A stretch of 64,000 nucleotides of DNA from Prorocentrum cordatum (lineage: Eukaryota > Sar > Dinophyceae > Prorocentrales > Prorocentraceae), in NCBI GenBank assembly GCA_963575745.1, contig CAUYUJ010014260.1, forward strand, positions 809,287-873,286. The letters run 5' to 3'. Shown one piece after another: positions 55,050-64,000 of the stretch (the stretch's first letter is position 1; each line of letters opens with the position of its first letter). The position numbers and the translations under genes are program-made. Below the pieces are notes generated by a model that saw only the letters and a list, made by a program, of their open reading frames with translations, did no database searches and was not told the DNA's origin.

Positions 55050-56880
55050 CCTGGGTTAGTGATTTGTAACGGGGGCGCCCCCCCGTCCCATTTCCACGAA
55101 TCGGAACTGCCGTCACCCGAAAAATACCAGTTACGGCAAACCTGGTTTATTGAGTCTGGCCAATTGAGGGGCCCCAAGGCCCTACCACTTCTCGGGTCCC
55201 CTTACCCGGGCTCCTGGCTATACCCGCACTAGTACTATGCGCCCTCCTCGGAGGCACACGTCCGAACCGAAGATGCAGCACAACCGCCTCACAGCATGTC
55301 ATTGCACGGGCGGTGTGGCCAAACATCGTCCGCCGCCGAGCATCCACGGCAACTCTGCGGAGCGCGCGCGTCGCCCCCTGGGGGGGAGGCGGCGACGCAG
55401 ACACAGAAGCAGGCCTGGGCGGGGGCGATGCCGGCGGGAAGCCACACATGGCCGTGCTGGGGCTGCCTGCGAGGGCCTCTGCGGGGGATCCCATTGGGCC
55501 CTCTTGGGGCCAACTTGGGCCTTCTCGAGGCGCCCCGAGCCCGGCCGGACCCGGTCGCACTGCATGGTCTAACCCCCTTTGTGCGACTACAGCGTGAGTC
55601 GCTCAAGCCGCTGCCAGGCCCTGGGCGTGCGGGCTGGCGGACCGCGCCCGTGGGATGGGAGCGGGAGGATCGGCCAATGTCTGGCCGACCTTCACGACGC
55701 AAGGCCACCCTCTGACGCGAGCGCCTTGTGCATGAGCAGCAGCCAGTGCGGCGCACCGCGGAGCCTGAGCCCTGCGTCTGTGTGTGCCCTGGCGGCTGGG
55801 AGGCGCTTGGTGCTGGTGCCGACTGTGCAACGGGGTGCGGGCGCAGCAGCAGCAGATGGTCCGCACCGAGTTTCTTGAGCGCAACATCGTGAGCCACGCG
55901 TGGCGCTCGCTGGCCTCGGAGGGCCGTAAAGGGCGGCCTGGCCTACGCCTACCACGTCCCGGCGGGATCGGATCCCACAAGCCGGCAGCCCAGGGCGCGC
56001 CGAGGCCCACCGTGATTCTGACATCCAGGAGGATGTTCAGGAGGGGGCGACGACGCCAAGGATGACAGGGTCAGTCTGCGAGCGGCTTCAGCCCAGGCAA
56101 GTGTCCGCTGCACTCCGGGCGCATAGCTCTGCACCAGCGCGCCACCGCACGGAGCGCCCTGCTACGCCGAGAGAGGCCTGGCGTGGCACCTTCGACGGTT
56201 GCCTTTCGAGCATGCCTTCCTGCTAGGGCTGGTCGCGATGGCTGCGCAGTGCGCGGCCTCCAGGGCAGGAGGGGGCACCGGGTGCTGAAGGAGCAGCGCG
56301 AGCACGTACTGGCCTCGAAACCTGGCGAAGGTATGCATCTGACCAACTATCGCGTCCGCCGATGCAGCAACATCTGGGCGTGGGTCGCCAATTGTTGGGC
56401 GCCTGGCTTCTCGAGGTCCACGAACCACCCGTGGCGTGCTCGGCATTGCTGCGGAGACCACAAGAGGAACACCTTGGGTCGGTGCAAGGTGACAAAGGGT
56501 GCAACGCCGTGATCCTCCCGGGATTGGCCGTCGCACGGCTGCGCGGCTCCTTGCGTCGCTCGTTGTAGGCTGTTCCCGTCGTTCCGAAAGGCCGAGGCCA
56601 TCACAATTGAACGCAACTGACCTTCCGCCTCCTCCACCTCAACTGCTCAACCTGCTGAAATCATGATTGTTGCATGGTCCGCCTCCTCTTCCTTGTATAC
56701 CACCTCTATCCATGGACCATCTCTGCTTTCACTCCCCACTTTACACGCGTCTGGTCCAATTGTGATCCTATTCTTCCATGTCCTCACAACTCGAGGGCAT
56801 CCGTGAACAAGCAAAACGATGAAAAGACATGTCGCCGTTTGGGCGAGCACAGAGCGAGGGGACAGTCCGCCCTGCCTCAG
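55050..56880. other. no gene recognised
   Basis: GC-rich DNA with frames of 90-200 codons on both strands. The stretch 55240-56560 resembles decayed coding DNA on the minus strand, but no domain can be read. Confidence 0.3.
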
Positions 56881-57057
56881 CGATCGGGCTCGTCCTCGTC
56901 GTCGTCGTCGTCGTCGCCATCGTCGTCCTTCCTCCACCTTCCCCTCTGGCACAGCAGGCAGATACGCTAAGGAATTTGACATGAAGAAAAAGAAAACATA
57001 CTTCGTCGATATTCGAAATTCCGGAGGTGACCCCATACTTCTGTTGGCCTTGCAGGC

Positions 57058-57300
57058 TAGTCCCACCAGCCCTTTATGGCGCGAGTGGTTTAGAGCGTTT
57101 CTTCTTCCAACCCATTTCTCCCCCGTCGGGACGGAGAGTACCCCTCCGCCTACCCCCTCCCCCTGGACCTGGACAGGTGGGGGCGGTCGCAACCAATTAG
57201 AGCGTCCAAGATGGCCACGGCGAGAAGACAACGTTACGGGTTTTGATAGGGAGTGTTGGCCACATGTTGGTCTCCTTGGGGGGGCAACGCTAATTGAGTA
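57058..57300 (+). repeat. dispersed CCCACCAGCCCT family, longest copy
   Basis: CCCACCAGCCCTTTATGGCG, GAGTGGTTTAGAGCG, CCCCGTCGGGACGGAGAGTA, CCCCTCCGCCTACCCCCTCC, CTGGACCTGGACAGGTGGGG, GAGCGTCCAAGATGGCC, GGCCACATGTTGGTCTCC, GCAACGCTAATTGAG. It joins the two halves seen separately at 38.4 and 37.9 kb, so it defines the family. Confidence 0.8.
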
Positions 57301-57324
57301 CACCCCCTTCTCTGACCGTGCTGC

Positions 57325-57520
57325 TCCAAGATGGCCCCAAGATGACCACCACGGCTTCCAAGAGGGCCCCATGAGCGCCCAGCAGGCCCCAAGCCCCCAA
57401 GAGGCCCCCAAGAGGCTCCCAAGAAAACCTCCAAGAGGCCCCAAGCGGCTCCCCCGAGGCATCTGGGGCCGCCAAGAGCTTCCCAAGACGCCCCAAGAGG
57501 ACTCCAAGGAGCTCTCTCAA
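57325..57520 (+). repeat. CCCAAGAGG degenerate repeat tract
   Basis: Units of GCCCCCAAGAGGC/CCCCAAGATGGCC follow the dispersed repeat directly. Confidence 0.8.
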
Positions 57521-57639
57521 CCCCACTGGAACGTCGAGAATGCCTCATTGGATGTGCCTGTTGCAACTCTCCTTCCCCGTCCCTCCTGCACTCTCCCGCA
57601 CTCCGTCCTTCTGCCTCTCCCGAGGGCTCCGTCACGGGC

Positions 57640-57800
57640 TTCCGCCGCAGTCTGCGCCAGAGGCTGCGCCGCGGGCTGCGCAACAGATTGCGTTGTGGGC
57701 TGCGCCACGTCTCGCGCCATAGGCTGTTCCACAGGCTGCGCCATAGGTTGCACAGATGATTACGCCATTGGCCACTGGCTTGGAAACGGCTTGCGCCATT
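57640..57800 (+). repeat. GGCTGCGCCAYAG minisatellite
   Basis: About ten degenerate 12-15-bp units of AGGCTGCGCCATAG/GGGCTGCGCAAC. One plus frame reads as Cys-rich (GCAAGCATDCVVGCAT), an effect of the repeat. Confidence 0.75.
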
Positions 57801-57902
57801 CTTTGCGTCGTTAACTGCACGCCCTCGGCCGCCGAACACGGAACCGTGCATTTGCGGGGGCGACCAACTCATTCCCATCGGCGAATCGGCCAACAAACGA
57901 AA

Positions 57903-57951
57903 GTAGACACAGACACACACACATACACACACAACACACACACAACACACA

Positions 57952-58007
<56 letters not shown>

Positions 58008-58018
58008 CACACACATCC
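57903..58018 (+). repeat. (AC)n and (ACGC)n microsatellite
   Basis: AC repeats flank about 11 units of ACGC. Confidence 0.97.
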
Positions 58019-58024
58019 CGCACA

Positions 58025-58640
58025 ACAAATCATTGCTGCTTCCGGAAGCACTAAGTATACACTCTGTCTGCCGTACCAGCACGAGTCCCAAACGTCACCC
58101 CACAACAGTCAATGAGAAGGACATCCACGAAATAGGAGCAGAGCCCACTTCAGCCGATTTCATGGAGACTGATGCTGCGGCCAAGGACACCCGCACAACG
58201 AGGAACAACATAACAAACAGGTCCGACTGCATGGAAGGACACGAGGGGCACGTTTGAAATGACAACTCTCACCGGCCTCGACACAGACGTGGCACTTGCG
58301 ACATACCTGTTAACCCGCTCAGAGAATACTGCGATTCCGCGAACTTTCAAGACTCTCTGGCATCGCGGCTGGTCTATCCGTCACCTTCTATGTGCTGCAT
58401 ATGGGCCCCGTCCACCAGAACGCGCCTGGGATCGCATTCAGCATCTCCTGCAGGACTGTCGAGCCACCCTGACCTCACAAGTGCAGCTTTCTGGACATAC
58501 ATGTAGCGCGTGCAACGTGCGCATCGACACCTCCCCATACACATCTGGCCTGACATACTCGTGGAGTCCAGCGCAACCGCTGACACACTTGGCAAATCGG
58601 GCTTGACTCGAAAAACAGATCTCTGAGTTTGGACACCGAC
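58025..58640. other. no gene recognised
   Basis: A plus-strand frame at 58259-58606 (115 codons) has ordinary composition but no recognised domain. Confidence 0.35.
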
Positions 58641-58689
58641 TTCTGGAGGTGGAGGAACTTTTTGGGTGACCCAAAAGGGGGTCCAGCTG

Positions 58690-58880
58690 AAAGGGGGTGG
58701 TGCAATAGATTTGGTGCAATTGTATTGCAAATGTATTGCGCCAGAGAATTGGATTGCATTGTATTGCAAGTAATGCATTGCACGCGAAAATCCAACAATA
58801 CATTTGCGCCCTGGAATGTGTTGCACTTCCCAAATGTACTGCAACCCCACAAATCTATTGCACCACCCCCACCCCCTTTT
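58690..58880. mobile_element. inverted-repeat element rich in TATTGCA words
   Basis: The left arm GGGTGGTGCAATAGATTTG (58695-58713) is the exact inverse of CAAATCTATTGCACCACCC (58850-58868). Weaker pairing continues inward (GCAAATGTATTGCGCC against GGCGCAAATGTATTG). Total about 190 bp, AT-rich, no coding capacity. A further near-palindrome TTTTGGGTGACCCAAAA lies just to the left. Confidence 0.7.
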
Positions 58881-59039
58881 AGGTAAACCCGGAACTTCTC
58901 CCTTAGTGGTCGAAGGGGACCACAAACCGATGCACGAAGCATGACGGTGGCATCATGAACACCAACAGTGGAAGTTGGACTGTGCACCCTGATGGAACCT
59001 GTGAGCACCTTGTGAGCGCTGAGCCTGATGAATCCAGGT

Positions 59040-59380
59040 TCAGTCGACTTCCCCATCCCTGAGGGGGGAGAAGGGGGGGTCGAGGGGGGGGGGACGGGGG
59101 GGGCAAGGACGGGATTACGGGGGATCCCTGGTCAGATTGCCGCCCCCTCCCGGGGTGCTCGCGGACCCCCTCCCCTCCCCCGTGGGGACACGAGGGGGTC
59201 CCCCCCCGGTGGGAGGAGGGGGGGGGTCCCTGGACGGGTCTCGGGGGAAATCCCGCCTATGGTGGGATGGTCCTGGGTCAGAATACGGCCCCCGGGGTCT
59301 GGGCAGGTCCCGGGTGGTGGCGCCAGCAGGGGTCCCGTGGGGAGGTCCCGCCTGGAGCCCTTCACAATAAGATTTGCTTT
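59040..59380 (+). repeat. G-run-rich block
   Basis: Dense G-runs on the plus strand (GGGGGGG tracts with GGTCCC steps). High potential for G-quadruplexes; no gene seen. Confidence 0.5.
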
Positions 59381-59589
59381 AAGGTAAGCCAGCGTGGGTC
59401 CCGAACAGTAACGCCCGTTCCAACTTATGTGGTGCAATCCATGTGGTGCAATCCATGTGGTGCGATCCATGCGATGCAGATAATTTCTGTTCGCAGTGAG
59501 TTGTCCACGCCACTGCTCGCGCAAACATCCCACCCACCCACCCGCAACTTGGTTTGCAAAATCTCTTAAGACCGTGCCGGTGGGTACCA

Positions 59590-60355
59590 AATGGCACTTC
59601 GCAACGACAGCGACGCCGACGACGACAGCGACAACGACGACGACGACGCCGCCGACAACGACTACGACGACACCGACGACGTCTCCAACGACTTCGACGA
59701 CACCGACAACGACGACGACGCCGACGCCGACGACGACGATGACAACGACGACGATGATGACGACGCCGACGACGACGACGACAACGACGACACCGACGAC
59801 GACGACAACGTCAACGACGCAAACGACGACGACGACGGCGGCGACGACGGCGGCGACGACGACGACGCCGACGTCGACGACGACGAAAACGACGACGACG
59901 CCGACGCCGACGACGACGACGACGTCGCCAACGAAGACGACGACGAGGGAGGAGGGAGGACGACGACGGCGACAACGACGACAACGACGACAACGACGAG
60001 GGAGGAGGGAGGACGGCGACGACGCGAACGACGAAGAAGGAGGAAGGACGTCGACGCCGACGACGACAACGACGAGGGAGGAGGGAAGACGACGACGACC
60101 ACGACGACGACGACGACGACGGCGACGAAATAGGAGGGACGACGACGAGACGCCGACGACGGACGAGGACGACGACGAGGGCGGAGGAGGAAGGAAGACC
60201 ACGGCGACAACGACGACGGAAACGACCACGACGCCAAAGAGGACGACAACGACGACGAACACGAGGAAAGACAGAGGACGACGTAGGCGACGACGACGAC
60301 GACGACGCGGGAGGAGGGAGAACGGCGGCGACGACGACGACGACGCAAGAGCGCG
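59590..60355 (+). repeat. (GAC)n-rich imperfect tract
   Basis: About 760 bp of GAC/GAA/GGA triplets. Gives poly-Asp, poly-Thr, poly-Arg and poly-Val/Ser frames of up to 490 codons, none of which is credible as a protein. Confidence 0.95.
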
Positions 60356-60357
60356 CG

Positions 60358-60830
60358 CGCACGCTTTTGTTGACAATCCGTGTTGCGACACCTTGTGTTT
60401 TTGTATGTTTTTTTGGACACACGATGTTGAAATCCTTCCGAAGCCGATGGGTTTTGAAGGATTTCGGCATACGCGCGCGACGACGCGCGCGTCTGCACTT
60501 CGTCCCATTTTTTGCAGAGGATTCTCGCGACGGCACACGCGCAAGTGCGTTCGACAGATTTCGACATGCGCGCGCGGCGCCCGTTTGGTAGCATGTTGTG
60601 ACAATATTGAAAAACCTATGGTTTCTGAAGATTTCGCAAGAGCTCGCGCGTAAGCTTTTTTATCAAATCAGTGTTGCGAAACCTTGTGTGTTTGTATGTT
60701 TTTTTTGGAACCTCGATTGCGAAATCCTTCCGACACCGAAGGTTTTTGTAGGATTTCGGCATGCGCGCGCGACGACGAGCGCGTGTGTACTTCGTCATAT
60801 TTTTTGCAAGGGATTCGCGAAAAAATCTTA
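60358..60830 (+). repeat. direct repeat of a ~175-bp unit
   Basis: TGTTGCGACACCTTGTGTTT, TTGTATGTTTTTTTGGA, GAAATCCTTCCGAAGCCGA, GGATTTCGGCATACGCGCGC and ACTTCGTCCCATTTTTTGCA (60383-60520) recur in order at 60674-60815. A partial third unit lies between them (GATTTCGACATGCGCGCG, 60560). Unit spacing is about 292 bp. Confidence 0.85.
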
Positions 60831-61019
60831 TGTCCCCGCGTATTGCTTTTCACAAAGGAACCTCAGGGGGGCCGATACCAGCCCCCTGGGATGGTGTAAA
60901 TTCATATTTAAGATGGACATGTGGTCATAACCATCGATGATTTACACACCCGAAAGGGGGGATAACGCCGGGGGGGGTAGAGTCTGTCCTTTTTTTAGAA
61001 GGGAGACTTGAAGAAACGC

Positions 61020-61325
61020 AAAGCACATACATGCGACGCAACGCAATGCCACGCAATGCAATGCGAAGCAATGCGAAGCAACACAATGCCGTGCAAACAC
61101 CTGTAAGGTAATGCAGCGCAGCGCAAAGCAGTGCAAAACAATACAGACCAATGCAAGCAAATCCAAAGCAATGCCAAGCAATGCGCAGCAAAACCAGGCA
61201 ACGCCAAGCAATGCAAAGCAAGTCAGAACGATGCAAACACATGCAACGCAACACGGAGCTACAACAGTGCAAAGCAACGCAAAACAATGCAAAACAATGC
61301 AATGCAAAGCAATGCAAAATGCGAG
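61020..61325 (+). repeat. pentanucleotide repeat (GCAAT/GCAAA)n
   Basis: About 55 diverged 5-bp units. Because five is not a multiple of three, open frames here are meaningless. Confidence 0.9.
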
Positions 61326-61329
61326 ACGC

Positions 61330-62380
61330 GAGTGATCAGCATCGTTCCCAAAATGGGGCGGCGACGGACAGCGGCGGCGGGCGGCCTCAAGCTTGCCGCA
61401 CAGTCCTGGTTGCGAGCCTCGCACAATCACAGTCGTGACCAAATGGTGCGGCGAGGGGCGGCGGCGACGGGTGGCGACGAGGCAGCCCGGGAGGGGGTGG
61501 ACCGACAGGGGGGGAGGGGAGGCAGGAGGGGAAGGCGGGATCGGGGCGGGGAAAGGAGGGAGTCTGAAAAATGCGCATCTGCGTCGGTGAACCGCGTGAC
61601 CTGGCCATGTGTTTTCGCGGTGCCCACGTCCACGCGAATACCATGCGGATTTTGATATTGCTTTTGATTGTCACTCTGGAGTGCAAAAGGGGTTCTCGAT
61701 CCTTGGCATGCGTTCTCGCAGAACTCCTGGCCAACGCCAGGTGTTCCCGGCAGACTCCTGTCCGTGCCGTGTGGTTTATGGGAATGTCATGGCCAGTGCC
61801 CCGTGTTCTCTCGGAACCCATGGTCGCTGCCATGTGTCCCCAACAAACTCATGTCCGTGCAATTTGGCTTCTGGGGATGTCATGGCCAGTGCCATGCGTT
61901 CTCTCGGAATCCATGGCCGTGGCCATGCGTTCCCGGCAAACTCGCGTCCGTGCCGTGCGTTCTATGGGGATGCCACGGCCAGCGCCGCGTGTTCTCTCGG
62001 AACTCGAGGCCAACGAGGGGATTGAGCGCCACCGTTTGGCACCGCAAGGTTTTCGCGATCGGCTTCGTCGTAGATGCGCCGCGGCGCCGAGAGCTGCGGC
62101 ATCGCGGGGGCACGCGGTCATTGAGGTCACGGGCCAGAAGTGCCGAGAAACCGAGGGCCGCCACGGGGCCAGGGAGCCACGAGCCCCGGGGCGCCCGGAG
62201 CCACGGTGCAACGGAGCGCAAGAAGAACGAACAGTTGCAACGCGATAAGTTTGCAGCGCGCCACTGGTCAAATGTGCCCGCCGACTGCGCGGGCGCAGCG
62301 ATCTTACACAGCGGGTGCAAACCAACGTTCTGGTTGTTTTGTGACGAAATCATCATGGACTCAATCGTGATGAGCACGCC
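61330..62380. other. spacer with a ~92-bp tandem repeat
   Basis: Between 61700 and 62010 a ~92-bp unit (TTCTCTCGGAACCCATGG, TGCCATGTGTTCC, CAAACTCATGTCCGTGC, GGGGATGTCATGGCCAGTGC) occurs about 3.5 times, with TTCTC.CGGAA starts at about 61712, 61804, 61898 and 61990. No gene seen. Confidence 0.7.
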
Positions 62381-62383
62381 CCC

Positions 62384-63950
62384 CTAGTTCTCGCCCCCCT
62401 CTTGGTCGCTCCCCAGCCTGTCGAGGCCCACCTTGGTGAGCGCGGCGGTGTACCGCTTGATCTTGGCCGGCGTCCTTCCCTCGTGAACCTCCAGCTTGAG
62501 CAGCGGGCCCCAGCCCGCCGACAGCCAGCCCCGATCACGGTCGAAGAAGAGACGGAAAGCGTCGGGGATCTTCAAGCCCGGGTCAACCCAGACCGGGGTC
62601 GCTCAGGCCTTGCAAGATCCTGCAAAATCCTGCAAGGTCCTGCGCCCAAGCCCGGGTCAATGCGAAGGGTCCTGCAGGATCCTGTAAGATCCTGCGCCCA
62701 AGCCTGGGCCAATGCGACCCTGGACTTGCAGGATCCTGCAAGGTCGGGGCGCTCTGGCTGACCCCCGACTGCATTGACCCCCGTCTCAAGGCTCCCGAAA
62801 GCGCCCCCGAGCGCGTTCGCCGGGATGTTCTTGATCTTGCGGCCTCCGATCTCGAGCTTAATGGTGCGAGGGCTCTTGTCCCCAATGATGTGCAGCTTGG
62901 TGATGCCCTCGCCGCTGTGCGAGCCCACCTCGAACTGGCGCGATTGCCCATCCACTCGAAGCATCGAGAGGGCCTCCGCCACGCGACGAGCAAAGAGTCC
63001 TTCACCTCCAGCAGCGCGGACGACGAACACACGCAACAGCACATCACGGCACTCCAATGGCCACCAGTCGTCCGCCAAGCCCGCGTCGATGAGCCACGGC
63101 TGCACGGCCTCCTGCACCTTGGCCTTGGACACAAGCGTGCCCGAATTGATCTCGATGGCCGAAGAAACCACCTCGCGTTCGAAGGTCGACGAGAAAACGA
63201 CCGGTTTGGAGGGCTTCTGGTTCGCCACGGCCAGAGCCTCCTGTAACTGCTTAGCAGATTCCTTGAGCTCGTTGACCTGCTTCGAATGGCACTCCACCGT
63301 GCCATCCACCGACTGGACAATGGCCGAGAGTATGTCGTACCTCGTAGTGAAGTCACGTCGCAGCTCATCGGATTGAGTGTGTCTTGGATCTGCTTGCCCA
63401 GCTTCTTCGGCAAGTCCGCGAAGTCCTTCTGGCACTGCATGGAACACTTGACAAAGTGCTGATTGAACGAGTCCGCGATCGTCTTGGATTCTGTGGCCAC
63501 CGACTCAGAAACCACCTCTGCTCTGTGACGACATTGGTGCATATGTTGCGGATGTGCTCGTCAGTGTACTCTTCCTCCCAGACGTCCACGTCGCTGTCCA
63601 CGTCGTCCATGCGGTTGGCCACAGGCTGAGAGGGCAGAACAGCCCCCCACACAAACGCCAGCAGCAACAGCACGAGGCCCACCCGGCATACGAGCATCAC
63701 GAGGCGGGGTGGCGACCTTCTTTGCGAGTTTCTCTTTCCCAGGCTTAATGACCTTGGGATCAGCAGCGCCGCCATGCGTCGACATCGACCAGACAAAATG
63801 ACTCATTGAGTGAGCGAAGGCGGGACTGTGTGAGGGCGCCCAGATCCCCCCGTGAAGGCAGAGAAAGAGAGATGCCAGGCAGAACTGCCTTGCCTGCCGC
63901 GGTCTGGCGGTATTCCTGGATGCCTTGGGGCTGGAAGCCCGCAAAGCCAT
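62384..63950 (-). pseudogene. retroposed gene for a coiled-coil membrane protein, frameshifted
   Basis: The ATG at 63950-63948 comes 3 nt after a spliced-leader relic, so the start is well supported. Reading leftwards, a basic N-terminal part ends KPGKEKLAKKVATPPR. Then comes a membrane segment (LVMLVCRVGLVLLLLAFVWG), an acidic stretch (DDVDSDVDVWEEEYTDEHIR), helical heptad-like sequence (SVATESKTIADSFNQHFVKC; SKQVNELKESAKQLQEAL), and a C-terminal domain with WPLECRDVLLRVFVVRAAGG and GDKSPRTIKLEIGGRKIKN. The end is IPDAFRLFFDRDRGWLSAGW to the stop at 62384. This is coherent only if the frame is changed at about 63700-63710 (one extra base), 63509-63520 and 63366-63380 (one base lost each). 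Either the copy is a pseudogene or the assembly has indel errors. A type II or signal-anchor topology is likely. I do not recognise the family. Confidence 0.65.
62570..62769 (-). mobile_element. probable intron with ~50-bp terminal inverted repeats
   Basis: Excising 62769-62570 (GT donor, phase 0, AG acceptor CTTGAAG/ATCCCC) joins ETGVNA to IPDAFR in frame. A donor 9 nt upstream (GGG/GTCAAT) works equally well. The two edges are inverted copies: CTTGAGACGGGGGTCAATGC (62790 inward) against CTTCAAGCCCGGGTCAACCC (62570 inward), continuing to CCTTGCAGGATCCTGC against CCTTGCAAGATCCTGC. The interior has two direct copies of a ~62-bp unit (GATCCTGCGCCCAAGCCTGG, CAATGCGA). This is the structure expected of an introner-type element. 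Confidence 0.65.
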
Positions 63951-63953
63951 GGT

Positions 63954-63975
63954 CGTGAGTCAAAATGGCTACGGA
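63954..63975 (-). other. relic of the dinoflagellate spliced leader
   Basis: The minus strand reads TCCGTAGCCATTTTGACTCA then CG. Against the 22-nt leader (D + CCGTAGCCATTTTGGCTCAA + G) only two positions differ. It sits 3 nt upstream of the ATG. A leader is added to mRNA by trans-splicing and is not normally in genes, so this marks reverse transcription and reintegration of a mature mRNA. Confidence 0.92.
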
Positions 63976-64000
63976 AGGAGGAGGAGGAGGAGGAGGAGGA
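63976..64000. repeat. GGA tract at the window edge
   Basis: AGGAGGAGG repeats run off the right end directly 5' of the spliced-leader relic, so the relic begins at the border of simple-sequence DNA. Confidence 0.85.

Noticed and set aside
57206-57220. CCAAGATGGCCACGG as an inverted spliced-leader relic (13 of 15 matches)
   Set aside because: It belongs to the dispersed repeat whose other copies read CCAAGCTGGCCTCAG and CCAAGAAGGCCTCAG, so the match is a coincidence.
57640-57800. Cysteine-rich secreted peptide
   Set aside because: The Cys-Gly pattern is the product of a 12-15-bp minisatellite with no signal peptide.
59132-60604. 490-codon minus-strand frame and several long frames at 59.5-60.6 kb
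   Set aside because: They are translations of a GAC trinucleotide tract; all frames are open because the repeat lacks stops.
1-64000. tRNA, rRNA, snRNA or spliced-leader RNA genes
   Set aside because: I scanned for conserved words of these genes by eye and found none that held up; a covariance-model scan would be needed to exclude tRNAs firmly.

Overview
The window looks like nuclear DNA of a dinoflagellate. The evidence is a near-complete relic of the dinoflagellate spliced leader fused to the 5' end of a gene at the right edge, a probable GC-AG intron, introns or insertions bounded by inverted repeats, degenerate retroelements of kinds I associate with dinoflagellates, a dinoflagellate-style single-domain ion channel, and very low gene density in GC-rich, repeat-saturated DNA. 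I cannot name the species. No bacterial, organellar, rRNA, tRNA or CRISPR feature is supported.

Layout. 1.6-2.5 kb (minus): C-terminal exons of a membrane-anchored thioredoxin/PDI-like protein, split by a short intron. 4.5 kb: a MITE-like element with about 34-bp terminal inverted repeats; its GC-rich core recurs at 11.4 kb, at 48.9 kb and inside the thioredoxin intron. 5.8-8.2 kb: an array of an ~80-bp unit built from two palindromes. 8.6-10.0 kb: an ~88-bp satellite, with diverged relatives in the opposite orientation at 49.3-49.9 kb. 13.3-15.05 kb (minus): a dead retroelement with an RNase H-like part and a cytosine-methyltransferase-like part. 15.0-15.5 and 21.9 kb: three copies of an AT-rich ~155-bp element. 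19.8-21.8 kb (minus): the voltage-gated-type cation channel, the best gene here. 33.5-37.7 kb (minus): a second, LINE-like dead retroelement with zinc finger, APE endonuclease, reverse transcriptase and RNase H remnants. 62.4-64.0 kb (minus): a retroposed gene with a spliced-leader relic, a membrane segment, three apparent frameshifts and a later intron with long terminal inverted repeats.

The rest is simple-sequence DNA (TCC/GGA, GAT, GAC, CT, AC and TA tracts, pentanucleotides), minisatellites and dispersed repeats. Almost all long open frames there come from trinucleotide repeats and are not annotated as genes.

The functional genes do not form an operon or pathway. The thread joining them is genome dynamics: retroposition of trans-spliced mRNA, and probable intron gain by short inverted-repeat elements that share sequence with elements lying outside genes.
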